NCBI GenBank assembly: GCA_014650015.1 | Contig: BMUD01000001.1 | Coordinates: 228,197 to 292,196 of the forward strand | Origin: Streptomyces griseoloalbus | GTDB taxonomy: Bacteria > Actinomycetota > Actinomycetes > Streptomycetales > Streptomycetaceae | Reading direction: 5' to 3' | Length of the DNA stretch: 64,000 nt | Position numbers and translations under genes: made by a program | The notes under the pieces: generated by a model | What the model saw: only the letters and a program-made list of their open reading frames with translations | What the model was told of the DNA's origin: nothing | Databases searched by the model: none | In this document: positions 9,146 through 17,825 of the stretch, one piece after another | Numbering within the stretch: position 1 is the first letter of the stretch | Layout of the letters: each line of letters starts with the position of its first letter

Positions 9146-10762
9146 TCACATCCGGAAGACGCCGAACTGGGGGTCGCCCAGTGGCGCGTTGGCGCACGCG
9201 GTCAGGGCCAGGCCCAGGACCTGCCGGGTCTCCAGCGGGTCGATCACACCGTCGTCCCAGAGGCGGGCCGTCGCGTAGTAGGCGTTCCCCTGGCGCTCGT
9301 ACTGGGCGCGGATCGGGGCCTTGAAGGCGTCCTCGTCCTGTGCCGGCCACTCCTCGCCGCGCGCCTGGAGCTGGTCCCGCTTGACGGTCGCGAGGACCGA
9401 GGCGGCCTGCTCGCCGCCCATCACCGAGATCTTGGCGTTGGGCCACATCCACAGGAAGCGGGGGGAGTAGGCCCGCCCGCACATCGAGTAGTTGCCCGCG
9501 CCGTACGACCCGCCGACCACCACCGTCAGCTTCGGTACGCGGGTGCAGGCGACCGCCGTGACCATCTTGGCGCCGTGCTTGGCGATGCCGCCCGCCTCGT
9601 AGTCCCGGCCCACCATGAAGCCCGAGATGTTCTGCAGGAACACCAGCGGGATCCCGCGCTGGTCGCACAGCTCGATGAAGTGGGCGCCCTTCTGGGCGGA
9701 CTCGGAGAACAGGATGCCGTTGTTGGCGACGATCCCCACCGGGTGGCCGTGGATCCGGGCGAAACCGGTGACCAGGGTCTGCCCGAACTCCGACTTGAAC
9801 TCGGCGAACCGGGAGCCGTCGGCGATCCGCGCGATGATCTCCCGTACGTCGTAGGGGGTGCGGGAGTCGACCGGCACCGCGCCGTACAGGCCGTTCGGAT
9901 CGACCTTGGGCTCGACGGCCGGCTCGACCCGCCAGGGCAGGGAACCCCGCGCGGGGAGCGTGGAGACGATGGTGCGGACGATCCTCAGCGCGTGTGCGTC
10001 GTCCTCCGCGAGGTGGTCGGTCACGCCCGACACCCGCGAGTGGACCTCGCCGCCGCCCAGCTCCTCGGCCGTGACCACCTCACCGGTGGCCGCCTTCACC
10101 AGGGGCGGGCCGCCGAGGAAGATCGTGCCCTGGTTGCGGACGATCACCGCCTCGTCGCTCATCGCCGGGACGTACGCCCCGCCCGCCGTGCAGGAGCCGA
10201 GGACCGCCGCGATCTGCGGGATCCCGGCGCCGGACATCCGGGCCTGGTTGTAGAAGATCCGCCCGAAGTGGTCCCGGTCCGGGAACACCTCGTCCTGCAT
10301 CGGCAGGAAGGCGCCGCCGGAGTCCACCAGGTAGACGCAGGGCAGGCGGTTGTCCAGGGCCACCTCCTGCGCGCGCAGGTGCTTCTTCACCGTCATCGGG
10401 TAGTAGGTGCCGCCCTTGACGGTGGCGTCGTTGGCCACGACCACGCACTCCCGGCCGCCGACCCGGCCGATCCCGGCGATCACGCCGGCCGCCGGGGCCT
10501 GCCCCTCGTACATCCCGTCGGCCGCCAGCGGTGCCAGCTCCAGGAAGGGCGAGCCGGGGTCGAGGAGGGTGCCCACCCGGTCGCGCGGGAGCAGTTTCCC
10601 GCGCGCGGTGTGCCGCGCCCGCGCCCGCTCGCCGCCGCCGAGACGAGCGGCGGCCAGCTTGCCGCGCAGCTCCTCGACGAGCGCGCGGTGCGCCTCCTCG
10701 TTGGCCCGAAAGGCCTCCGACGCGGGATCGGCCGCGCTGTGAAGCTCCGGTGCCTCATGCAT
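9146..10762 (-). CDS. Acyl-CoA carboxylase beta subunit (carboxyltransferase; probable 3-methylcrotonyl-CoA carboxylase)
   Basis: Carboxyltransferase that moves CO2 from biotin to the acyl-CoA. It is 538 aa, the usual length for methylcrotonyl-CoA carboxylase beta subunits. The N-terminal half has [19 protein letters not shown]. The oxyanion-hole glycines are [11 protein letters not shown] and, in the C-terminal half, [16 protein letters not shown], a form common in MCC beta. It is the first gene of the minus-strand operon beta - alpha - HMG-CoA lyase - acyl-CoA dehydrogenase. Its promoter region is shared with the divergent TetR gene and contains two operator-like palindromes. The 3-methylglutaconyl-CoA hydratase needed for the full leucine route is not in the cluster. 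Confidence 0.88.
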   Translation of the reverse strand: MHEAPELHSAADPASEAFRANEEAHRALVEELRGKLAAARLGGGERARARHTARGKLLPRDRVGTLLDPGSPFLELAPLAADGMYEGQAPAAGVIAGIGRVGGRECVVVANDATVKGGTYYPMTVKKHLRAQEVALDNRLPCVYLVDSGGAFLPMQDEVFPDRDHFGRIFYNQARMSGAGIPQIAAVLGSCTAGGAYVPAMSDEAVIVRNQGTIFLGGPPLVKAATGEVVTAEELGGGEVHSRVSGVTDHLAEDDAHALRIVRTIVSTLPARGSLPWRVEPAVEPKVDPNGLYGAVPVDSRTPYDVREIIARIADGSRFAEFKSEFGQTLVTGFARIHGHPVGIVANNGILFSESAQKGAHFIELCDQRGIPLVFLQNISGFMVGRDYEAGGIAKHGAKMVTAVACTRVPKLTVVVGGSYGAGNYSMCGRAYSPRFLWMWPNAKISVMGGEQAASVLATVKRDQLQARGEEWPAQDEDAFKAPIRAQYERQGNAYYATARLWDDGVIDPLETRQVLGLALTACANAPLGDPQFGVFRM

Positions 10763-10782
10763 CCTGCGGGTCCCCTCACCTT

Positions 10783-10798
10783 GTTAATGAGCGTTAAC
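10783..10798. promoter_or_regulatory. Candidate TetR operator, carboxylase side
   Basis: gttaatgagcgttaac is an imperfect 16-bp inverted repeat 20 nt upstream of the carboxylase beta start. It shares the GTTAAC half-site with the second palindrome at 10811-10828. Confidence 0.65.
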
Positions 10799-10810
10799 GC
10801 ATTTCCTCCA

Positions 10811-10828
10811 GGTTAACGACCGCTAACC
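10811..10828. promoter_or_regulatory. Candidate TetR operator overlapping the regulator's own promoter
   Basis: ggttaacgaccgctaacc is an 18-bp imperfect inverted repeat. It overlaps a plausible -35 (ttaacg, 10813-10818), which is followed 18 nt later by a -10-like tagaat (10837-10842). That places transcription start about at the ATG of the regulator. Confidence 0.6.
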
Positions 10829-10849
10829 CCGCTGTCTAGAATCGTTCCC

Positions 10850-11446
10850 ATGGCCACCAGAACCGACGCCCCCACCCGCCGTGAACAGATCCTCAAGGAG
10901 GCCGCCCGGCTCTTCGCCGAGCGCGGCTTCCACGGTGTCGGGGTCGACGAGATAGGCGCCGCGGTCGGCATCAGCGGACCGGGGCTCTACCGGCACTTCC
11001 CGGGCAAGGACGCGATGCTCGCGGAGTTGCTGGTGGGGATCAGCGACTCGCTGCTGACCGGCGCCAGGCGGCGCCTGGAGGAGGCCGGCTCGGTGGCCGC
11101 CGAGGCGGTCCTCGACTCGCTGATCGAGGGGCACATCGACTTCGCGCTCGACGACCGTCCCCTCATCACCCTGCACGACCGCGAGCTGGACCGCCTCCGG
11201 GACAGCGACCGCAAGCTGGTCCGCCAGTTGCAGCGGCAGTACGTCGAGCTGTGGGTGGAGGTGGTGCGGGAGCTGTATCCGGAGCTGGCCGAACCGGCCG
11301 CCCGCTCCGCGGTGCACTCGGTGTTCGGCCTGCTCAACTCCACCCCGCACCTGGCCCGCCCCGGCTCCCTGCCGGGCCGGGCGGGCACCGCCGAGCTGCT
11401 GCACCGGATGGCCCGGGGGGCGTTCGCGGCGGCGGGTGCGGCGTGA
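10850..11446 (+). CDS. TetR-family repressor of the acyl-CoA degradation operon
   Basis: DNA-binding regulator, 198 aa. The N-terminal helix-turn-helix (about residues 10-55) contains GVDEIGAAVGISGPGLYRHFPGK, typical of TetR. The C-terminus is a ligand-binding domain. It is divergent from the carboxylase/HMG-CoA lyase operon, and two palindromes lie between them, so it probably represses both directions and responds to an acyl-CoA. There is no Shine-Dalgarno. The -10-like tagaat ends 7 nt before the ATG, so the message may be leaderless. The inducing ligand is not evident. Confidence 0.87.
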   Translation: MATRTDAPTRREQILKEAARLFAERGFHGVGVDEIGAAVGISGPGLYRHFPGKDAMLAELLVGISDSLLTGARRRLEEAGSVAAEAVLDSLIEGHIDFALDDRPLITLHDRELDRLRDSDRKLVRQLQRQYVELWVEVVRELYPELAEPAARSAVHSVFGLLNSTPHLARPGSLPGRAGTAELLHRMARGAFAAAGAA

Positions 11447-11608
11447 GCGCGCCATGAGCCCGGGAACGTCGCGCCGTGGCCGCGCCGTGACCCCGGGGGA
11501 GTGACGAGCGTTACGGGACGCCCGGTCTGGACGGCTGCGGATACTCGCCGGTACCTTTGGTCTGAGCAAGCGCTTAGACATGCCAATGGTACGTGGAGGT
11601 GGGCGTTC

Positions 11609-12766
11609 GTGCGCCGTACGGTTTTCAACGAGGATCACGAGGCGTTCCGGGAGACGATCCGCGCCTTCATCGAGGCCGAGGTCGTCCCCGTCTACGACGA
11701 GTGGTTCGCGGCGGGCCAGGCGCCCCGCGACTTCTACTACAAGCTCGGTGAGCTGGGCATCTTCGGGATCAGCGTGCCCGAGGAGTACGGCGGCGCGGGC
11801 ATGGACACCCACAAGTTCGAGGCGGTCCTCTACGAGGAGACCGCCCGCGCGGGTGTGCAGTTCGGCGGTTCCGGCGTGCACGTGCTGCTCGCCCTGCCCT
11901 ACCTCAAGATGCTGGCCACCGACGAGCAGAAGAAGCGCTACCTGCCGAAGTTCGTCACCGGCGAGGAGATGTGGGCCATCGCGATGACCGAGCCGGGCAC
12001 CGGCTCCGACCTCGCGGGCATGAAGACCACCGCCAAGCTGAGCGAGGACGGCACGCACTACGTCCTCAACGGCGCCAAGACCTTCATCACCGGCGGCGTC
12101 CACGCCGACAAGGTGATCGTCTGCGCCCGCACCGCCGCCCCGACGGCCGAGGACCGCCGCCACGGCATCTCCCTGTTCGCCGTCGACACCAAGTCCGAGG
12201 GCTACTCCGTCGGCCGCAAGCTCGACAAGCTCGGCCTGAAGACCTCCGACACCGCCGAGCTGGCGTTCGTCGACGTCAAGGTCCCCGTCGAGGACCTGCT
12301 CGGCGAGGAGAACAAGGGCTTCTCCTACCTGGGCCACAACCTGGCCTCCGAGCGCTGGGGCATCGCCTTCGGCGCCTACGCCCAGGCCAAGGCCGCCGTC
12401 CGGTTCGCCAAGCAGTACGTGCAGGAGCGCACCGTCTTCGGCAAGCCGGTCGCCCACTTCCAGAACACCAAGTTCGAACTGGCCGCCTGCCAGGCCGAGG
12501 TGGACGCCGCCGAGGCCGTCGCCGACCGCGCCACCGAGGCCCTGGACGCCGGCGAGCTCACCCCCGCCGAGGCCGCCAGCGCCAAGCTCTTCTGCACCGA
12601 GGTCGCGCACCGCGTCATCGACCGCTGCCTCCAGCTGCACGGCGGCTACGGCTACATGAACGAGTACCCGATCGCCCGCCTGTACGCGGACAACCGCGTC
12701 AACCGCATCTACGGCGGCACCAGCGAGATCATGAAGACGATCATCGCGAAGGACATGGGCCTGTAA
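11609..12766 (+). CDS. Acyl-CoA dehydrogenase, long-chain/isovaleryl-like active site
   Basis: FAD-dependent acyl-CoA dehydrogenase, 385 aa. The start is the GTG at 11609, with ggagg 9 nt upstream; a longer open frame from 11501 lacks a site. It contains AMTEPGTGSDLAG and GGYGYMNEYPIARLYADNRVNRIYGGTSEI. At the usual catalytic position (YEGT in medium-chain enzymes) it has Gly (YGGT). Instead a Glu occurs in NLASERW near residue 248, the site used by long-chain and isovaleryl-CoA dehydrogenases. It is the divergent neighbour of the leucine-type operon and is followed by a thioesterase. It could be the true isovaleryl-CoA dehydrogenase of the pathway or a long-chain enzyme. Confidence 0.85.
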   Translation: MRRTVFNEDHEAFRETIRAFIEAEVVPVYDEWFAAGQAPRDFYYKLGELGIFGISVPEEYGGAGMDTHKFEAVLYEETARAGVQFGGSGVHVLLALPYLKMLATDEQKKRYLPKFVTGEEMWAIAMTEPGTGSDLAGMKTTAKLSEDGTHYVLNGAKTFITGGVHADKVIVCARTAAPTAEDRRHGISLFAVDTKSEGYSVGRKLDKLGLKTSDTAELAFVDVKVPVEDLLGEENKGFSYLGHNLASERWGIAFGAYAQAKAAVRFAKQYVQERTVFGKPVAHFQNTKFELAACQAEVDAAEAVADRATEALDAGELTPAEAASAKLFCTEVAHRVIDRCLQLHGGYGYMNEYPIARLYADNRVNRIYGGTSEIMKTIIAKDMGL

Positions 12767-12801
12767 GCGCCGCGAAATCCCTGCCGTATACAACTGACCT
12801 C

Positions 12802-13674
12802 ATGAGTCAGGCACTACAGGACCTCCTCGATCTGCTCGACCTCGAGCAGATCGAGGAGGACATCTTCCGCGGCCACTCCCGGACCGCCGTCGTCCCCCGC
12901 GTCTTCGGCGGGCAGGTCGCGGCGCAGGCGCTGGTCGCCGCCGGGCGCACCGTCCCCGAGGACCGGCCCGCCCACTCCCTGCACGCGTACTTCCTGCGCC
13001 CCGGCGACCCCGGCGCGCCGATCGTCTACACCGTCGACCGGATCCGCGACGGCCGCTCCTTCACCACCCGCCGGGTGGTCGCCGTCCAGCACGGGAAGCC
13101 GATCTTCCACCTCTCCGCGTCCTTCCAGACGTACGAGGACGGCCTGGACCACCAGGACCCGATGCCGCCCGCCCCGGACCCGGCCTCGCTGCCCACCTCC
13201 GAGGAGCGGCTGCGCGGCTACGGCCACCTCGACCCCGAGGTCGTGGACCGTTTCCTGGAGGCCCGCGCGGCGGTCGACCTGCGTTACGTCGACGAGCCGC
13301 CCTACGGCCGCTTCGGCGAGCCGCGCCCACCGCACTCCCAGGTGTGGTTCCGCACCAACGGCAAGCTGGCCGACGACCCGCTGCTGCACGTCGTCCTCGC
13401 CACCTATGTCTCCGACATGACGCTGCTGGACTCCGTCCTGCTCGCGCACGGGCGCGGCGGCTGGGCGGTCGGCGACGTGGTGGGCGCCTCCCTGGACCAC
13501 GCGATGTGGTTCCACCGCCCGTTCCGCGCCGACGAGTGGCTGCTGTACGACCAGCAGTCCCCGTCGGCCCACGGCGGCCGGGGCCTCGGCCAGGCCCGCA
13601 TCTACACCGAGGACGGCCGCCTCGCGGTGTCGGTCATCCAGGAGGGCGTGGTCCGCGTCCCGCGCGACGCATGA
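12802..13674 (+). CDS. tesB: Acyl-CoA thioesterase II
   Basis: Hydrolyses acyl-CoAs to free acid and CoA. It is 290 aa, double-hotdog TesB family. The N-terminal part has VFGGQVAAQALVAAGRTV and HSLHAYFLRPGD; the C-terminal part has SLDHAMWFHRPFRADEWLLYDQQSPSA, including the family Asp/Thr/Gln region. The ATG at 12802 begins MSQALQDLLDLLDLEQIEED. The open frame extends back into the dehydrogenase gene, but that part is a shadow. It is 35 bp after the dehydrogenase. No ribosome-binding site is seen, and a tatac-like box (12787-12792) sits about 10 nt upstream, so a leaderless transcript is possible. Confidence 0.88.
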   Translation: MSQALQDLLDLLDLEQIEEDIFRGHSRTAVVPRVFGGQVAAQALVAAGRTVPEDRPAHSLHAYFLRPGDPGAPIVYTVDRIRDGRSFTTRRVVAVQHGKPIFHLSASFQTYEDGLDHQDPMPPAPDPASLPTSEERLRGYGHLDPEVVDRFLEARAAVDLRYVDEPPYGRFGEPRPPHSQVWFRTNGKLADDPLLHVVLATYVSDMTLLDSVLLAHGRGGWAVGDVVGASLDHAMWFHRPFRADEWLLYDQQSPSAHGGRGLGQARIYTEDGRLAVSVIQEGVVRVPRDA

Positions 13675-13739
13675 GACGGCGCTGAGCGAAGGGGTCACAG
13701 GTCCGGACCGACCCACGGGCCCGGCCCGGGACGAGCACC

Positions 13740-14528
13740 TCAGACCAGACCCGCCTCCGCCAGCAGGAACGCCGTCATCGGGTCGTAGTGGCGGGGGCTG
13801 GTCACATGGTCGTCGAGGGGGACCGTCACCTGCACGGTGCCCTCCGCCTCCGCGAGGAACAGGGCCGGGTCGTTGCAGTCGGCGTAGCCCACGGAGTCGA
13901 CGCCGTGCTGTCCCGCGTATCCCGCCCAGCCGTGGTCGGCGACGACCAGGTCGGGCAGCGGGCGGCCCTCGCGCTCCAGAGCGGTCAGGATGGCCTTCAT
14001 CGGCTCCCCGGAGTGGGTGTGCCACAGCGTGGCGCCGTGCTCGAGCATCGCCACGTCCGCGAACTGCATCACATAGCCCTCGTCCGTGACCAGCCCGTCC
14101 GGGATCACCACGATGTCGCAGCCGGCGGCGCGCAGCGCGGCGGCCGTCGCGCGGTGCACGTCCAGCAGTCCGCCGGGGTGGCCGGTGGCGAACAGCACCC
14201 GCTGCTGCCCGTCCGCCGCCTTCCGCAGCCGCCCGGCCATGCGCTCCAGACCGCTCACCGTCAGCTCGGGGTCGATGGTGTCCTGCCCGTACCGGTGCTC
14301 GGGATCGTCGTTGACGCCGACCCGTTCCGCCATCACCGCGAGCACGTCCTGCTCGTCGGTCCAGCGGTCGCCGAGCTCCAGGCCGAGCCAGTAGTGGCGG
14401 TCGCCGTTCGCCAGTTTGCGGTAGTGGGAGAGGTTGTTCTCGCGCGGCGTGGCGACGTCGCCCGCGATGCGCGTGGCGACGAGGTGTTCGACGAGTTCGG
14501 CTCGGCTGGGTGTCCCGGATATCGGCAT
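13740..14528 (-). CDS. Phosphatase-like protein, function not established
   Basis: A 262-aa protein of the conserved actinomycete family annotated simply as phosphatase. It is cytosolic, with no signal or membrane segment. Histidine/aspartate-rich motifs are visible (LFATGHPGGLLDVH, TLWHTHSG, VVADHGWAGYAG) and could form a metal site, but I do not recognise a catalytic signature. The start at 14528 (MPISGTPSRAELVEHL) follows ggggggc; an upstream extension to 14594 has no good site. It is convergent with tesB (66 bp apart), and the PucR gene follows on the same strand upstream. Substrate unknown. Confidence 0.6.
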   Translation of the reverse strand: MPISGTPSRAELVEHLVATRIAGDVATPRENNLSHYRKLANGDRHYWLGLELGDRWTDEQDVLAVMAERVGVNDDPEHRYGQDTIDPELTVSGLERMAGRLRKAADGQQRVLFATGHPGGLLDVHRATAAALRAAGCDIVVIPDGLVTDEGYVMQFADVAMLEHGATLWHTHSGEPMKAILTALEREGRPLPDLVVADHGWAGYAGQHGVDSVGYADCNDPALFLAEAEGTVQVTVPLDDHVTSPRHYDPMTAFLLAEAGLV

Positions 14529-14628
14529 GCCCCCCATTGTGGAGCAGCGCCCTGTGCGCGTCCCCGGCGTATCGCCTCCTGGGACGTGCGTCACGTACTC
14601 AAGCCGCCTCCGTACGGATACTCATCCC

Positions 14629-16101
14629 TCACGTGCGTCGCAGCGCGAACCACAGCTCCATCCGTACGTCCGGGTCGTCCAGGTCCGCCGCCAGCAGCGC
14701 CGCGCACCGCGCGATCCGCTGCCGCACGGTGTTGCGGTGCACGGACAGCGCCACCGCCGTGCGGTCCCAGCTGCCGTGCAGCGAGAGCCAGGTGCGCAGG
14801 GTGTCGGTGAGGGCGGGGGTGGCCGCTATCGGCGCGAGCAGCGCCCGGGCGTGGGCGTCCGCGTCGTCCGGCGGGACGAGGTCGGTGAGGGCGGGGCGGA
14901 CGCCGTGCCGGACCAGGGCGGTGCGGGTGGCGCGGGCCCGGGCCAGGGCGCGGGCGGCCTGGGTGTCGGCGGCCGGCCAGTCGTGCGGGGCGACGGCCGC
15001 GCTGACGCCGAGGGTCCAGCCCCGCAGCGCCGCCACGGCCCGCTCGGCCGGCACCAGGACCCGTACGGCCTCGCCGACCGGATCCACCAGCGCCGACCCG
15101 AGCGCGGCGCCCAGCGCGGAGGCGGCCACGGGGTCCGGTGTCCGCCCGTCCGGCGCCGGCCCGTCCGGAGTGCCGTGCACCACCCGCCACCGCTCCCCGC
15201 CGAGCAACGGCGCCACCTCCTCGGGCGGGCTGCCCAGCAGCAGCCGCACGAGCGCGGAGGCGCGGGCCGCGCCCGCACCGCTCGGCTGCTCACCGGTGAG
15301 CAGGGAGAGCAGCACGGCGGCCACGGACGTGATGGCGTGGTCCCCCGGATCCCGCTGCGGGGCGGCGACCCCGAGCACGAAGCCCCGCCCGTTGCCGAGC
15401 GCGTGGGCGACCAGCCGGGTACCGGCGACGGTGTCGCTGGCGGAGGTGGGCCGGCCGGCGCCGGGGCGCACCACCCGCGCCAGTTCCGCCAGGGCCGCCC
15501 GGACCTCCTCGCCCCCGTCCCCTCCCGCCCCGGCGAGTTCCGTGCCCTCCGGGCCGTACAGGACCGCCCGGCCGCCCAGCCGGCGGGCGAGCTGGTGCAG
15601 CACGGACGGGACGGGGTCCGGGCGGGCGGCGGCGGTGGCGAGGCCCTGCTGGGCCTCCGACACGTGGCGCACCTCCGCCAGGCGGGCCTGCGCCATCAGC
15701 TGCCAGACCGCGCGCGCCACCCCCGAGAACGTGGTCCGCGGCGGCACCTCCACCAGCGGCAGCCCGTGCATCTCGCACGCCTCCACCAGCGCCGCCGGCA
15801 CCGTGTCGTGCACCGGTGCCACGCCGAAACCGAGCGCCGCGCCGCCCGCCGCCACGATCCGGGAGACGTAGGCGTCGAAGTACCCCGGCCCCGCCCCCTG
15901 CGGAATGTGCACCCCCGCCGACAGCAGCAGTTCCCCGCCCAGCAGATACGGGTAGGGGTCCGCCATCTCCGAGGTGTGCGCCCAGTGGACGACGACGCCG
16001 GGGTCGTCGGGCCCCGCGATCCGGCGCAGGCCGAGGTCCGCGCGTGCCAGGAGCGCGTCCAGGGGCACGGGCGGTGTGGGCGGGACCGCGGGATCCGGCA
16101 T
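14629..16101 (-). CDS. PucR-family transcriptional regulator
   Basis: Regulator of about 490 aa. The N-terminal PucR (purine catabolism regulator-like) sensing domain covers about residues 15-135. The C-terminal PucR helix-turn-helix contains LSLHGSWDRTAVALSVHRNTVRQRIARCAALL. The start at 16101 (MPDPAVPP) has ggagga 8-9 nt upstream; an ATG at 16119 is less likely. It is divergent from the symporter-agmatinase-ThDP operon, so it is the probable activator of that pathway, and PucR proteins often respond to nitrogenous substrates. A perfect 8-bp inverted repeat lies directly upstream of its start. Confidence 0.85.
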   Translation of the reverse strand: MPDPAVPPTPPVPLDALLARADLGLRRIAGPDDPGVVVHWAHTSEMADPYPYLLGGELLLSAGVHIPQGAGPGYFDAYVSRIVAAGGAALGFGVAPVHDTVPAALVEACEMHGLPLVEVPPRTTFSGVARAVWQLMAQARLAEVRHVSEAQQGLATAAARPDPVPSVLHQLARRLGGRAVLYGPEGTELAGAGGDGGEEVRAALAELARVVRPGAGRPTSASDTVAGTRLVAHALGNGRGFVLGVAAPQRDPGDHAITSVAAVLLSLLTGEQPSGAGAARASALVRLLLGSPPEEVAPLLGGERWRVVHGTPDGPAPDGRTPDPVAASALGAALGSALVDPVGEAVRVLVPAERAVAALRGWTLGVSAAVAPHDWPAADTQAARALARARATRTALVRHGVRPALTDLVPPDDADAHARALLAPIAATPALTDTLRTWLSLHGSWDRTAVALSVHRNTVRQRIARCAALLAADLDDPDVRMELWFALRRT

Positions 16102-16114
16102 GGTGGACGTTTCC

Positions 16115-16138
16115 TCCATTCCGTTCGGCTGGAATGGA
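16115..16138. promoter_or_regulatory. Perfect 8-8-8 inverted repeat, candidate PucR operator
   Basis: tccattcc (16115-16122), an 8-nt spacer, then ggaatgga (16131-16138). It lies at the start of the PucR gene, in the interval between the divergent regulator and symporter genes. It may bind the regulator. A role as an RNA hairpin at the start of the regulator message is the alternative. Confidence 0.5.
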
Positions 16139-16289
16139 TGAAACGTACACTTCGCAGTCGCTTTCCGGCCACCTAGGGTCGGGTCGACCGGCAGTCGGCG
16201 GGTACGGGCGGATGTCCCCGTGACGAGCCGCCGGACAGCGCGTTCCCCCTGCACGACACGCCACCGACAGTGCGCGAAGGAGGCCCCGC

Positions 16290-17768
16290 ATGGCCGTCGA
16301 CTACCTGGTCATCGTCGTCTATCTGGCCGGCATGCTGGCCATGGGCTGGTGGGGCATGCGCCGCGCCAAGTCCAAGAGCGAGTTCCTGGTGGCCGGCCGT
16401 CGCCTCGGCCCCGCCCTGTACTCCGGCACCATGGCCGCCATCGTCCTCGGCGGCGCTTCCACCATCGGCGGTGTCGGCCTCGGCTACCAGTACGGCCTCT
16501 CCGGCGCCTGGATGGTGTTCACCATCGGCCTCGGCCTGCTCGCCCTGAGCGTCTTCTTCTCCGCCCGCATCGCCCGCCTGAAGGTCTACACCGTCTCCGA
16601 GATGCTCGACCTGCGCTACGGCGGCCGGGCGGGCGTCATCTCCGGCGTGGTCATGTGGGCGTACACGCTGATGCTCGCGGTCACCTCGACCATCGCCTAC
16701 GCCACGATCTTCGACGTCCTCTTCGACATCAACCGCGCCCTCGCGATCGTCCTCGGCGGCTCCATCGTCGTCGCCTACTCCACGCTCGGCGGCATGTGGT
16801 CCATCACCCTGACCGACATGGTGCAGTTCGTCGTCAAGACGATCGGCGTGCTGCTCCTGCTGCTGCCCATCGCCGTCGTCAAGGCGGGCGGCTTCGGCGA
16901 GATGAGGGACCGGCTGCCCGCCGAGTACTTCGACCCGCTGGGCATCGGCGGCGAGACGATCTTCACCTACGTCCTGATCTACACGTTCGGCATGCTGATC
17001 GGCCAGGACATCTGGCAGCGGGTGTTCACCGCGCGCGGCGACCGCACCGCCAGGTGGGGCGGCACCGTCGCCGGCACCTACTGTCTCGCCTACGCCCTCG
17101 CCGGCGCCGTCATCGGCACCGCCGCCAAGGTGCTCTACCCGGAGCTCGGCAGCCCCGACGACGCCTTCGCCACCATCGTCAAGGACGAACTGCCGATCGG
17201 CGTGCGCGGACTCGTGCTGGCCGCCGCGCTCGCCGCCGTGATGTCGACCTCCTCCGGCGCGCTGATCGCCTGCGCCACCGTCGCCAACAACGACATCTGG
17301 GCGCGGCTGCGCGGCATTGTGCGCCCCTCCGGCGAGCAGCATGACGAGGTGAAGGGCAACCGCGCTTTCATCCTCTTCATGGGCCTCGCCGTGATCGGTA
17401 CCGCCATCGCGCTGAACGACGTCGTCCAGGCGCTGACCGTGGCGTACAACCTGCTGGTCGGCGGGCTGCTCGTGCCGATCCTCGGCGGGCTGCTGTGGAA
17501 GCGGGGCACCGCGCAGGGCGCGCTCGCCGCCGTCGCCGTCGGCGGTCTGGCCGTCGTCGGCCTGATGGCCGCCTACGGCATCCTCGCCAACGAGCCGATC
17601 TACTACGGCCTTCCGGCCTCCCTCGCCGCCTACGTCGCGGTCTCCCTGGCGACCCGGCCCACCGACGAGGCCGTACTGGCCGCCTGGCGCGACCGTCTCG
17701 CCGGACGTGCCCCCGCGTCCGCGTCCGCGTCCGAATCCGTGTCCGAACCGGTCCCCCACGCCCAGTAG
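16290..17768 (+). CDS. Sodium:solute symporter (SSS family)
   Basis: Membrane importer, 492 aa with about 13 hydrophobic segments starting at the N-terminus (VDYLVIVVYLAGMLAMGWWGM). SKSEFLVAGRRLGPALYSGTMAA and TLGGMWSITLTDMVQ are typical of SSS transporters. A gaaggagg site precedes the ATG. It is first in an operon with an agmatinase-family hydrolase and a ThDP enzyme, so it probably imports their substrate, perhaps a guanidino or purine-related compound (inference). The C-terminal tail carries a short run of AS repeats encoded by gcgtcc hexamers (about 17,717-17,740). Confidence 0.87.
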   Translation: MAVDYLVIVVYLAGMLAMGWWGMRRAKSKSEFLVAGRRLGPALYSGTMAAIVLGGASTIGGVGLGYQYGLSGAWMVFTIGLGLLALSVFFSARIARLKVYTVSEMLDLRYGGRAGVISGVVMWAYTLMLAVTSTIAYATIFDVLFDINRALAIVLGGSIVVAYSTLGGMWSITLTDMVQFVVKTIGVLLLLLPIAVVKAGGFGEMRDRLPAEYFDPLGIGGETIFTYVLIYTFGMLIGQDIWQRVFTARGDRTARWGGTVAGTYCLAYALAGAVIGTAAKVLYPELGSPDDAFATIVKDELPIGVRGLVLAAALAAVMSTSSGALIACATVANNDIWARLRGIVRPSGEQHDEVKGNRAFILFMGLAVIGTAIALNDVVQALTVAYNLLVGGLLVPILGGLLWKRGTAQGALAAVAVGGLAVVGLMAAYGILANEPIYYGLPASLAAYVAVSLATRPTDEAVLAAWRDRLAGRAPASASASESVSEPVPHAQ

Positions 17769-17825
17769 AGTCATCAGGGCAGGCAGTACATACGCGACGA
17801 AGCGTAGGAAAGAAGGCAGTTCCCC

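Noticed and set aside
7095-9668. 857-codon extension of the carboxylase alpha gene
   Set aside because: The extra N-terminal part overlaps the beta-subunit gene out of frame. MFETVLVANRGEIA at 9131 is the normal start of this family.
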